Shown here in pieces: positions 1-10,500 of a stretch of 64,000 nt of DNA; the stretch's first letter is position 1, and each line of letters starts with the position of its first letter. The notes beneath the pieces were generated by a model. The model did not search any database, had not been told where the DNA came from, and saw only the letters and a program-made list of their open reading frames with translations. The position numbers were made by a program, and so were the translations under genes. Source of the DNA: Ampelocalamus luodianensis (Eukaryota; Streptophyta; Magnoliopsida; Poales; Poaceae). The DNA lies in the NCBI GenBank assembly GCA_036346255.1, contig CM070620.1, forward strand, positions 18,712,671-18,776,670, read 5' to 3'.

Positions 1-109
1 TGTTTTGATTGCCATGCCATCAAATTAACCAAGTAGATCTCCTAAGCTCTTCAAGTATACGTACTAAAGTTCCTTTATTTTTCGGGAGGAAACACATATT
101 TCTCTAGTA

Positions 110-757
110 CAGACCGTGCACTAGCCAGGCCTAGAGATTCCTGGGCTTTAGCACCTTAGCATTTTCTCGGCCAGCTGGATTGTCCTGTCCCTTAAGCACA
201 GTGTAATCCGGGGGCTCATGCGGTCAGTAGCCCACCGCAGAAAGGCCCAAATTTCTCGATCTAAAGAAGTTCTCAAAAAAAAAAAAACATTTCACTTTTA
301 GTTTCACTGTCGCGCCGTGTTGCGTCCTCTCCAAGCAGCCGCAGCACCGCCGTGCGCCGCACTTGGCCGTACGTCAGCCGGTCGCCGCTGTATCGCAAGC
401 GTGAGGAGAAGGAGCGGAGCGGGGTGGTCCACGTCGGCCTCGGGTGTACCCTCCTCCCACTGCACCCTGCAGACCGGAACCTCCTCCCAGGGCGGTGGGG
501 CAGGCCGTCCCGCCCTTATTCGAATTGGTACGCTCCATGGAAATCTCCGTGTTTTGCTACATAAATTAATGGCTTGTATATGCAAACCTAGGTTGGAACG
601 AGATATTCTGAAGTTAGGCACTAACTCACGCGCGCACACAATACTGCAAGTTGATTAGAAATCTAGAATGTGACAAGGAAGTTTCGAAATTTCTATATTA
701 GTAATTGGGATATGTAATAGTAAGATTTGTGATTTTTTGTAAATTGGGGGTTATGGT
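110..757. repeat. 3' flank of WAK unit 1 (segmental repeat copy)
   Basis: This stretch is paralogous to 37985-38550, and its GC-rich core (about 317-640) is also paralogous to 37190-37620. Shared landmarks are AGACCGTGCACTAGCCAGG, the GGGGGCTCATGCGG block and the TGGTACGCTCCATG block. It lies downstream of the WAK kinase exon on the minus strand and is separated from it by the hAT insertion at 758. Open frames across 304-660 are GC-rich shadows with no recognisable domain and are not conserved as frames among the three copies. Positions 1-109 show nothing I can name. Confidence 0.75.
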
Positions 758-761
758 TAGG

Positions 762-960
762 GGTGCAAACGGAGCGGATACGGACAGATATTGCTCATCC
801 CGTATCCTTTTCCATATTTTTTTCTCGGATTCGGAATCGGACACGGACAGTGCCGGATACGAATACGAATGCGGATAGTCTCGGTCACGAATACGAAGCG
901 AATACATGCCGAGCCGAATACGGATTGTCTCGGTCACGAATACTTATCCGGATATTGCGC
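762..960. repeat. hAT left subterminal repeats
   Basis: Repeated short words (GGATACG, GAATACGAA, TCTCGGTCACGAATAC twice) cluster within 200 bp of the left terminus. Similar TCCGGATAT/ATCCGAAT words occur at 6455-6640 by the right terminus. Such arrays bind transposase in hAT elements such as Ac; that role is inferred here. Confidence 0.6.
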
Positions 961-2159
961 GAAAACATAAACTATATATATCGCACAAATAAATATCAAT
1001 CAACCATACTACATGTCCAAAATGCAACTAGACTAGTAGTTTAACAAGCAAATTTAAATACATCACACGATAATAGAGGGTAATTAAGCAAGTAGTAACT
1101 AGCAAGTACATGACATGGGCTAGTTAAGCAAGTAGTAACTACTAACTAGCAAGTACAAGTCAGTAAGTCACAACTCTCACACAGTCCAAAATTCAACTAG
1201 TTAGTCCTAGCCATGTACATCACTATTCACTAGTAAGAGTAGCACAAGTAGACAAGTAGTAATAGTAAGTGCTAATTATGCATGTTGACGTAGTAGGTCA
1301 TTGGCCGCACAAAAGATTTGTCTTTGTCTAGCAAACGCCATCACGAGCCATCTCTAATTCTCTATGACCATGCCTCAATCGATCACAAATTTCTGGCCAT
1401 CATCTCATCCTACGAAAATAGATTTGTAGAATATCAAATCATGTCATGAAACTAACTGAAAGTGATATTTTACTATCTTAACATCTTAGTAGTATGCACC
1501 ACACAACACAAAGATAATAGTAAAATCCTTCACAAAATTTGTCTTTCTTTATAATGCTCCTTTTGGAATGTATTGCTTTTCGTGTATCTGCATGAAACCT
1601 GCCACTGCCTATCTTCCACAAGAATCTCTCTTGTAGAAAGGTACTAACAAGTAACAACAGCTCAAGACAAGCTTAGCACAAGTTATAATGCAAGTACATA
1701 ACAACTTAACAAGGGCTAGTCAAGCAACAAACTCTCCTAACAGTGTCAGAACTCGAATAGGGACTACAAGCTCTATAAGATTGATCAAATGCCAGAAAAT
1801 GGTTGTGTTTTGTTACTACAAATTATCCCAAACCAATAAAATTCAGTTTAACTCTGTAACTCACCCATTATTAGACTAATTCCGAATTGTCTTACCTCAG
1901 TCGATCTCAGCCTCAGTCATTATCTCATCCTACAAAAATAGATTAGTAAAATGTCAGATTTCTATATTTCTATCAATCATGTTAAGTAACAAATTAACAA
2001 TTATCAAACCTCCGCGTTCATGTTTGTAGTAGCACATTGTTTATCTTCTAGCTCCAAAACCAATTCATCAACAAATGATACTATCTTCTCCTTAGAATCT
2101 AAAATTTTTATATGACATGAAGTTAGTAAACTAAAACTGAAAGTAGTATAAACTATAAA

Positions 2160-4253
2160 CTAAATGACTTATTATTACCTTTCCTAGATGAAGTTGTCCA
2201 GTCCTTGGTACAAATTAGAGCCTCAACCACGCCGGGCTCTAGTCGATCACTAATGGATCAACAACACGCCCACCAAAGACTAAAGGCCGACTCAAGCAAT
2301 GGTGGATACTTGAATAGCTAACACGCCACGAGCTAGTCGTGAGAGAACAGAAAAGCCCCTTGGTGTGTGTTCCACCATGACAATATGTTAAACTCGCCCC
2401 TTACCAAGAGGATCAACCCACCAAATTGGTTTTTCTTTAAGATATAGCTCCAATTCATTCATATCACAACTTGTCACACCGCATCCTCATACAAGAACTG
2501 CTCAATGTCATCAATACCCAAGTCGGCATCACCATGTGGATGAGAAGGTTCTTTAGAATTAGGCTTTGAAGCTTCAGAGGCCGACAAGTAAGCTTGGAAC
2601 AATTTGTTCACAACATCCATAAAGCGATTAACTTCATGGGTAGCCCTCTCATAATAAATCTTCCCATAAAATATTCCACCACTTTTCTTGTATCTTGGAT
2701 CAAGAAAGCATGCCACAAAGAAGAGCCATGTTTGATTTGTCCCAATACTTATCATATTTGGCTTTCATAGCCTCTCGCCATAGAAGAAATAATTTCATCA
2801 AGACTTTCACACCATTCGCAAGTGCCATCTTAATCTCACAAAATTTCCACCAAAACATATTTGTTGTTGGATATTGATTTTAAAATATCACAAAGAGCAT
2901 CATTGAATTTCTGCAAACACTTGCATAATGCTTCCGCCATATCCCATTCCTCATCCGTTGGAGAACACTTCTCATATTTACCCTTGTTCAAAAACAACAA
3001 CCTTTCAAAAGCCCTCCAGTAGTAAATAGCATGACTCAACATTTCATATGTAGAGTTCCACCTTGTAGGCACATCCAATGGAAGACCGGATTTATTATCC
3101 AAATCGCATTCTCATCGCACACTTTTGAAATTCCTCCCATTGCAATGGAGAGTTCTTCACAATAACAATAGTAGCTCTAATATTCTGAACTGAAGATGCA
3201 ATTACTTTCAAGCCATCTTGAGCGACAAGGTTTAGTATGTGACATAAGCATCTCACATGAAAAAAAGCACCATCACATATCAAGGGAGAACGTTTATTAA
3301 GTTCCACCACAACTTGTCTAACACATTTATCATTGGATGATGCATTGTGTAGAGTGAGAGCACATAACTTCTTCTCAATGTTCCAAGACATGACACCCTT
3401 GACAAATTCATTTGCTAGATTAGTTCCTGTGTGGTTTCCTTTCACATGAATGAATTTAATAATTCTTTTTTGCATATGCCAGTTGTCATCTATCCAATGC
3501 ACAGTGATACACATATAACCTTTATTTTGATTAGATGTCCACATGTCCATAGTTGAGGAAAATCGACAAGAAAGAGATTTTAGTTGTTCATACAACTTCT
3601 TCTTTTCATCTCCAAACATATCCAATATCTCTTTCCTAGTGGTTGTGCGACTCTTGAATGAAAAACCAGGACGCAGAGACTTGATGAAATCAATAAAGTA
3701 CTCATGCTCAACCATAGTAAATGGATATTCATGCATAATTAGTGCCAAATAGAACTTCTTCAGCTAACTTCAAAGATCATACCGTAAGTCCGAACTAAAC
3801 TATTTTCTCCACCTTCATCATTCTCAAATTGCAAATTGTTGTTGTCCTTGCTTTACGGCATGCTTGAATCCCACATGATTCCACAATGCCTTTGTTCCCT
3901 TGAAGTCTCAAATGAGCTTTGTGAGGACATTTCTTACATTTCGCCCAAACTTGTTTCTCCTCCCCACCATCTCTTGTCGGGATGGTCACCGAGTACTTAG
4001 AGTAGTACTCCCAAACCTTGGAGGTACACTTCTTCTGCTTCTTCACAACAGGTTCAACTTCTCCCGTGCAAGTCTCTTCATCTACTTCAATATGTCCTAC
4101 AACTCCAGTGGTTGCGGCTGTCTCACACGCCACCAATGCACTCGGTGGTGGTGGCGTTGGCGCCGAGTGGCCCGTGCCAACTGCTGTAGTAGCAGCAGGA
4201 GGGGATGCTCCTGTGCTAGCACAAATGCTTGCACTTCCACTTGCGGCAGTCAT
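2160..4253 (-). pseudogene. hAT transposase (BED zinc finger, RNase H-like core, hATC), decayed
   Basis: Pieces in order on the minus strand are as follows. At 4253-3795 a Ser/Ala/Thr-rich leader precedes a BED finger (CKKC pair, then a frameshift before the W-N-H-x4-H half). At 3748-3095 lies the RNase H-like core, with TMDMWTS for the first catalytic Asp and FHVRCLCHILNLVAQ further on. At 3102-2836 is the insertion domain (DVPTRWNSTYEML), and at 2755-2474 a segment with FLDPRYKK. Between about 2450 and 2160 hATC dimerisation motifs remain in different frames (NELELYLKEKP, FNILSWWNTH, EALICTKDWT). The second catalytic position reads TLHNASSND where the family has TLDN, an Asp-to-His change. 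Frameshifts in BED and hATC plus this change argue that it encodes no active enzyme. Confidence 0.88.
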
Positions 4254-5199
4254 CTCAAATTCTCAATAGTCAATACTCTACAAATAGCAAAATCAAGAAG
4301 GGTTGTTGTTATAAAACGTGGAGAGATAGATTCCTCCATAAACTAAATAACAACAAGATGCTATGTGACTAACAAATGAGAGTCAACTAATTACCTTCAA
4401 AGAATAAGTCAGGTGATGATAGGTCGACAAGACCAACGGTGACAAGTTAAAAGTAGAGCAGATCACTTTTATCCCAGCTCGCACTCACCCAATTGATCGC
4501 AGCCCATAGAAAAGGAGAAAGAAAGTAATGAGCAGATCGCGCAAAATTGAAAATTCATGTGTATATATCAAATATTTAGACAAGAATATTCGGCCGATTA
4601 TGTTTTTGATCGACAATCCTTAAGTATCGCTAATCACCAATCACGATGACCGATGCTCCACCACGGGCATTGTTAGTACAATGCAATCGCTTCTCCTACC
4701 TACCTCCTTTCTTCAAAAGGAGAGCAGAGACTACTCGCACTACTATGAACTTGAAAGGCGAAACTCGAAAGCATAAAGAGAAATAACAATCCAAACAAGC
4801 AATAAACATATATTACATATTGATGCACAGGAGTTCACTCGGTACTCATTACTACTTTAGTTTGCTTGAAAGCGCAAAGTACAAGTATTAGAATGCAAAC
4901 AGTTCGAGCACCTTTTGAAACGGAAAATGGCAACTGCAAGGGAGCACGCTTTGATCAATTGACCTACAAACAAGTGGTTGCCAACTAACATCTAATCGCA
5001 ATTGTGCAAGCTTGTACCTTTCTCGGATATCATCGCTACCAATATATCACCGTGAACTTTTCAAGTTGTATGATAATAGATTTTGTAGAATCATTGCAAA
5101 AGTAATGCTACAACTATAAGGTGCCCATCTTTCTCGAAATCATCATCTGCAAAACTCCATATTATGAATCGCCGAGCAGTGTCGAACTTTAATTGTTCA

Positions 5200-5204
<5 letters not shown>

Positions 5205-5283
<79 letters not shown>
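5205..5283. repeat. (TA)n microsatellite, about 39 units
   Basis: An uninterrupted run of TA dinucleotides about 79 bp long lies inside the hAT element, upstream of its transposase. It is self-complementary and likely length-variable. Confidence 0.97.
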
Positions 5284-5288
<5 letters not shown>

Positions 5289-6024
5289 TCAACTCGAATA
5301 GCCGTACAAACTTTACTGCTTCATCACACATCCAACATCCGTAAGTGGTAACTCTATGTAGATCCGTAAGGAAGTGCCAAACAATTTTGATGCTACATAC
5401 TTACATAGTAACATAGACACTCTGATTTTGTTGTGCATTATTTTATACCGCTGCGAAGAACATGATCGCACGATGAAGCATCGAATTTAGTGATTTACAT
5501 GCCAAGACATTGCTGCATCGCCTGATTTCCAACTTAAAGGTTTCACATCTAGGCTTAGCCATGTTATCGATCCCGATCCATGAACAAAGATGATCAAATG
5601 ATTACTTGAAAATTGAAATATCTCAAAACTTAACATCAAACTCGCCTGGGCTCGGGTCATGGTAATGGCAGTAGCCTACCTCATGGCACCATGGAAGTTC
5701 ATTGATCCAGAATGTAAATGAACCACAGTTACTAGTTAGTTCCTGAGTCTGTGATGAACTGATGACAATGGATTTAGGCAAGAAAATTAGGGGGGGTTGG
5801 AGAACCGAATGCCACTTGTGTGACTGCGTCCCTGGATGGTGTTGCACATCACTACATCAGCAGTTCAACACATGAACTCCTGTCCTGCCTCCTGGTCCTG
5901 GAGGTGGACGATGGTGCCGGGCCGGACGGTGCCGTCCCAGACGTGGAGCCAGCACCCGCAAAGAGCGACGGCGACGAAGGTGGCTGCGGAGGGAGGGCCG
6001 GAGGCGGTCTCTGGGCTTCGACGG

Positions 6025-6310
6025 TTCCACCTGGGCAGAGGCAATGAGGGAGGGGAAGGGAGGCGGTGGCGACGGTGAGGGAGGGGAAGGGAGGTGGCAG
6101 CGGCGAGGGAGGGGAAGGGAGGCAGCGACGGCGGCGAGGGAGGGGAAGGGAGGTGGCAGCAACGGCGAGGGAGGGAAAGGGAGGTGGCGACGAGGGAGGG
6201 GAAGGTAGTAGGCGGCAGTGGCGGCGGTGAGGGTTAGGGATTTGGGAGGGGAAGGTACTGGGACGCGGCGGCGGCGAGGGAGGGGAAGGGAGGCGGCGGC
6301 GGCAAGGGTT
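6025..6310 (+). repeat. G-rich minisatellite in hAT element
   Basis: Imperfect tandem copies of a roughly 25-35 bp unit with core GAGGGAGGGGAAGGGAGG and spacers GGCGGCGGC or GGCAGCGGC. Six or more G-runs of three or four bases occur in close spacing on the plus strand, giving potential for G-quadruplexes. Open frames here (5820-6436) are products of the repeat and not genes. Confidence 0.85.
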
Positions 6311-6661
6311 AGGGTACGGGATTTGGGAGCGCGCGGGACTGCGGGAGGAGAAAGTGGGATTGGGTTGGGAGCGCGCGGGACGGCGGGACTCGGGAGGGAC
6401 CGAGGGAGCAGCAGGGAAATAGGGAAAGCAAGGTAGGCTGTGAACTTGTGCGCTCGGTAACGGATATAACCGAATTATTTTCCGGATAGTTCCGAATTCT
6501 CCGGATATGTGTTATCCGAATCCGGATCCGAAAGTAAATATCCGAATTACTATCCGGATCCGGGAAAACCCACCGGATATCCGAAAAATCGCTCCGAATT
6601 TTGCCCACATTTATTCGGTCGGTCGGTCGGTCGGGAATTATCCGCTCCGTTTGCACCCCTA

Positions 6662-7327
6662 GTTATGGTAATGCTAAATTGGTTATAATCTAGTATTTGA
6701 GTGTGGAGTTATCACCATGAGTAAACTCTTAATTGCGTGTCTTGTTAAGTACTATGGGTCCAGGAGCAATTCTGTATGCAGCGTTAGTACATGTCGATTT
6801 GCAAATACTTGTTATGCATTATGCAATACTGGGAATGCAGGATTTTGACATTTTGTAAATGGAAAGACGTCAACGGTGCCATTCATACTTGTTATGCATT
6901 ATGCAGAAAAGACATTGAGTAAGCCATTGGCAATGGGAGGAAATGAAATTATTAGTGGACTTCTTGCAGCGGTGCAAAGAATGTATTTTTCTCACCACCA
7001 TAGCTTAATGAGATATCTTATGTTTTCCTTATAAGCATATTCATTGCAGATAATAAAAGTATACAACTTGACATGGTCGCACATACATTGTGCAAATATG
7101 TAACAAGTGCACACGTGACATACTCTCATCTACAGTGAACTACATAACATAATTTTCATAGAAAATACATGGTTACTCATCTGCATCCTAGGAAGCACTC
7201 GGCTATCGCACATATATAATTACTCTTGTCCAAGAACTCCATGACGTAATTCTTCGAAGAAAATATATGGTAACTCACGTGCCTCCATACAAGCACTCGA
7301 CTGTGTTATTGGCTTATTGGATATATG
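6662..7327. other. 3' flank of WAK unit 1 kinase exon
   Basis: Non-coding sequence between the hAT right end and the kinase stop codon, collinear with 42370-42869 plus 43599-43822 in unit 3. The unit-3 copy carries an extra 720-bp insertion whose empty site is here at AACAAGTGC, 7102-7110. It would hold the 3' UTR of the minus-strand WAK gene. No ORF or RNA gene seen. Confidence 0.7.
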
Positions 7328-8545
7328 TTAGCGCCGCAAACTAGCTAAGGATGACAATTCTTGCTCCAGGCTATAACACCCCGAGATGTCTTCAAATGTT
7401 AAATTGATATGTGCATGCGAGGTCCTAGCTATTGGGTATAACAAAGGCTCAATCTCTCCATTGTTTCCTTGGAAAAGCTGAAATTTTCTTTGCCTCTTAG
7501 ATATCAGGAACTGCAGCCTCATCTCAACTTCTTTCATAGTAGGTCTCTCACCTCCTTTGACCTTCAAGCATGCTTCTGTAAGCGAGACAATATCATCAAT
7601 ATCTTCTTGGTCCGCCTCTTCCACAACTTGAGAATCCATTATTCCCATGATAGCTCCTCCTGAAGTCCTTCCATGAAGTAACGACACACGCTTTGCTTTG
7701 CACCTAGATCATTGATAAAACGGGCTTTCTTCTTGTCAAAAGTTCCACAAGTATCACCCAAACTATATACGCCACTCTTCTCGGTAAGTTCTCCACTATG
7801 ATAATATTCTGATCTAAGTAACCAAATGTTCCTTGAACATTTGTCACCACATGAGTCTGATCGAGTGAAACAGATCTTGAAGCACCAAAGTCGGAAACCT
7901 TTGCAATGAAGCTGCCATCTAGGAGTATGTTGGAAGATTTTACATCTCTGTGGAAAATTGGTATTGAAGCTGCTGAGTGGAGATAAGAAAGTGCACCCGC
8001 AGCTTCTGTCGCAATTCTAATGCGATCATCCCATGACAGCAAGCATTTAACACTTACATCAGTGTGAAGAAGGTCGTACAATGTGCCATTGGATATGAAC
8101 TCATAGACCAGCAAAGGCACCTCTGTCTCAAGGCAACAGCCGAAAAGCTTCACCACATTACGGTGAATAATCTGAGATAGGATAGCAACCTCGTTAATAA
8201 ATTGGTCTATCTCAGTTTGCTCCACTATTTGGGACTTTTTAATAGCCACTACATGTTGATCAGATAGAATCCCTTTGTAAACTGTGCCATGTCCTCCTCG
8301 GCCAAGAACACGAGCAACATCAAAGTTGTTGGTTGCCTTCTCTAGTTCCTCCAAGGAGAATATCTTTGTCTTATCTGCAGCACTTTCATCTGAGATTAGT
8401 TGTTCTAAGAGTAGGCCTTGATTTTTCTTGAAGTATGCCCTTCGTATTTTCTTCTGTATGCCTCTCTTCCACTTGCCGACGAGTACACTTGTACCAAATG
8501 CAATAATTATGGACCCAAGGCCAGAACCAATTCCAATTGCAACAC
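7328..8545 (-). pseudogene. WAK unit 1, transmembrane and Ser/Thr kinase exon (frameshifted)
   Basis: The exon encodes a transmembrane helix ([20 protein letters not shown]), a basic juxtamembrane stretch and a kinase domain. Motifs seen: [11 protein letters not shown] glycine loop, VAIKK lysine, [12 protein letters not shown] catalytic loop (RD type) and DFGASR. After GYLD the frame is lost: against the unit-3 copy, five bases are missing at four places between about 7660 and 7815, removing the readable APE/subdomain VIII-IX region. The frame returns for the C-terminal tail (VVEEADQED onward to the stop at 7328). The acceptor GGATGCAG precedes 8545 in phase 1. WAKs are plasma-membrane receptors that bind cell-wall pectin and signal through this domain. 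It is a pseudogene as written, but see the finding on systematic base loss. Confidence 0.85.
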
Positions 8546-8631
8546 CTGCATCCAATAGCTGTGGTCAGGAAAGCACAATGTGTTTTGCGAATTGTAACTA
8601 CACCGAGGGGATTCAGTTCATTATGACTTAC

Positions 8632-8784
8632 CTAGAAGAAGATTGTGTCTCTTAGTTGATGTCACACATTTCCCTTTTGTTGGATCAAACTCCTTTCCGT
8701 TCGTGCAACCTGTAAAGCCATAGCCGTCAGGAAAATTTTGGCTTGTGCCTTTACAATAGTTTGGTAGTTTACACTCATCGATAT
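8632..8784 (-). CDS. WAK unit 1, EGF-like (DIDEC) exon
   Basis: This 153-bp, phase-1 exon encodes a segment starting DIDEC, the signature opening of calcium-binding EGF repeats in WAKs, followed by spaced cysteines (YCKG, TGCTNG, KCV). The donor is CTTCTAG/GTAAGTCAT at 8632. The expected acceptor reads TTTATGG instead of an AG dinucleotide, so splicing as written would fail; two missing bases (CA of CAG) would explain it. It belongs between exon 9623-10144 and the kinase exon of the same gene. Confidence 0.7.
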
Positions 8785-9019
8785 CCATAAATCGTAGGGA
8801 AGTGAGCGCTAATTGATGGTTTTGAATCACTCTAGCAATTATGGTACATGTGTATGTAAATTATGCACTTAACATATATTTTTCACGCCATAAACTAATC
8901 ATCCTACCAGTGAGAGTGGTGGGGAGTGGAAAAACAATGAGACAGGAAGACGTTTTGAAACTTTGTTAAAACTAAAAGTTGTATTTACCATAGCTGTCCC
9001 TATAATATTTGTTTCCATG

Positions 9020-9140
9020 GGTGCGGGTGTTGGCACGGACCTGTGCAACCATCTTGGATGTGTGAGTTGCCTTCGTAGCCATTGGAACATTTGCAATGAT
9101 AGCCAAGCTATGGCCATTTTGCATGTGCATAGTCCCCCAC
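9020..9140 (-). pseudogene. Relic WAK EGF-like segment in intron
   Basis: On the minus strand a short frame reads GYHCKCSNGYEGNSHIQDGC, nearly matching the end of exon 9623-10144 (GYRCKCSHGFEGNPYIQDGC). Upstream of that the frame shifts and no start or clean acceptor is present. It is a decayed duplicate EGF exon, or an alternative exon ending at ACAG/GTCC in phase 1. Confidence 0.6.
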
Positions 9141-9622
9141 CCAAACACACACAGATACTTTCTCCATTTTCTTTTACTTATCGATTAAAACATCGAATAC
9201 TTTTGATGTCTATAAAAGCTTAACTCGGTATAAATGAACCTCCGTATAAACTCAGTATAAAAGCTTAATATGTATCCTCTGGTGCCTTAAAAGGTATGAA
9301 TGGCACGGGTGTATAAAATTAACCATGACTTGAAACTTGATATAGATGGGCGCAGCTCTCCAAGATGATCAGGGAGAGAGATCATTTCCCTTTTTTAAAT
9401 AAAAAAATCATGCTTGGTGACTAGTGAACTAGCGATTTCGGCTATATCATCTAGTTAATAAAAATCCAAGTCCGTTACAAAAAAAAAAATCAATTCTCTT
9501 TGGAATTTGAGTGACAAGTGTACTAGTGATGTTTCACGATCCAAGTTTTAGTTAGCCATCTCAGGTACTAGGAAAAGCATGCAGCTGGTTGCAATTTGCA
9601 CTGAAAGGCAGAGTGAGCTTAC

Positions 9623-10144
9623 CTGTACAGCCATCTTGTATGTATGGATTTCCTTCAAAACCATGAGAGCACTTGCAACGATAGCCAAGCTGCATTGTCC
9701 CATTCCGACGGGTGACATTAAGGCAAATACTGTTGACGCTGCGGCATGCGTACGTTGGGTTGTTTTGCATGGTCATAGGTGTCGGGCAGGTTGAATTCGT
9801 GACAGCCCACCACATCTTCATACCGTATTCAACAGATAAATCGAATAGGTCAACCAGAGGGCTGTGTTGTGCTCTGTACCTACTATCTTCGGTTGGAGCA
9901 AATATTGTTACTTCGTTGTTGGAACTGCTCAGCACGTCTCTGACACTCAGATATCCTTCGTTCACTGAAATGTCGGTCACAGTATAGTTCACGGATCCTC
10001 GGTGGAGGACTATGATGTTTTCTGACGTGCAGTTAAGTCGAAATTTTTCAAGAGCGAAGCAACCTTCTTCTATCCCAAAAGGGAAGGGAATGCTTGTGTT
10101 CCCACATGATCTCGTACAATTTCCTTTAGGATTGGGGCTGTAAC
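9623..10144 (-). CDS. WAK unit 1, second GUB_WAK + EGF exon
   Basis: This 522-bp exon (174 codons, phase 1 on both sides) encodes a galacturonan-binding GUB_WAK module (NCTRSCGNTSIPFPFGIEEGC, then TSENIIVLHRG) and a C-terminal EGF-like segment (NSICLNVTRRNG to NPYIQDGC). The donor is ACAG/GTAAGCTC at 9622-9618. The upstream frame lacks a good ATG: it is open to a TAG with only a GTG at 10211 and an internal ATG at 10169. The junction GCAGCAG/GTTACAGCC is a good splice acceptor. Its phase matches the donor of exon 22405-23335, so I treat this as exon 2 of a two-module WAK and not as a first exon. Alternatively it starts at 10169 with a very short signal peptide. Confidence 0.75.
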
Positions 10145-10500
10145 CTGCTGCATGATAGATTAGGAGCATGGGAATTAAAAATTGGGATGCTATTGAGAAT
10201 GAGACTATCACTAAAGAAATAGGATTTGCTAGAAAATTGAAAGAGTGTGCTACTTGTTGTAAAATCTAGCTCATGGTGTGGACAAACCTAAACGGCCCAT
10301 TAAGCATTAGCACATTACAGTAATCAAGGAAGGTGCACTTAGGCCTCAGCCTATAAATTGATATGACCCCTCTACAAATGGTAAACACTAAACCCTCGAA
10401 CCTCAAAAACTAATAAATTGGAGGCTCGGAAGATACAATATCTATCTCTTGTTTTTAATGTTCTACATCTTTTCTTGTGATTGATCTTGTGTGTGATTAC
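10145..10500 (-). other. WAK unit 1 intron 1, distal part
   Basis: Intronic AT-rich sequence between the acceptor at 10145 and the gypsy insertion. It is collinear with 46120-46445 of unit 3. The target site ATTAC at 10496-10500 is the left copy of the 5-bp duplication. No coding content seen. Confidence 0.7.

Larger units (their letters stand above)
758..6661 (-). mobile_element. Complete hAT-superfamily DNA transposon
   Basis: The element starts TAGGGGTGCAAACGGAGCGG and ends with the exact inverse, a perfect terminal inverted repeat of at least 23 bp. It is flanked by a perfect 8-bp target-site duplication, GTTATGGT, at 750-757 and 6662-6669. The paralogous WAK spacer near 42400-42440 reads straight through without the element, which confirms both borders. 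It is 5904 bp long and carries a BED-finger hAT transposase relic on the minus strand (2160-4253), a long TA microsatellite and a G-rich minisatellite. Subterminal regions are dense in GGATAC/GGATAT-type motifs, as expected for transposase binding. Superfamily assignment rests on TIR, TSD length and transposase; strand is that of the transposase. Confidence 0.95.

Noticed and set aside
304..658. Overlapping open frames on both strands
   Set aside because: GC-rich spacer repeat present three times; frames are not conserved among copies and have no domain.
5205..5283. (TA)n as a replication origin or matrix-attachment site
   Set aside because: Only a simple microsatellite is visible; nothing else supports such a role.
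10144..10211. Start of the WAK exon at GTG 10211 giving a signal-peptide-like N-terminus
   Set aside because: No in-frame ATG supports it, and the in-phase acceptor at 10145 explains the junction better; residual possibility noted in the feature.
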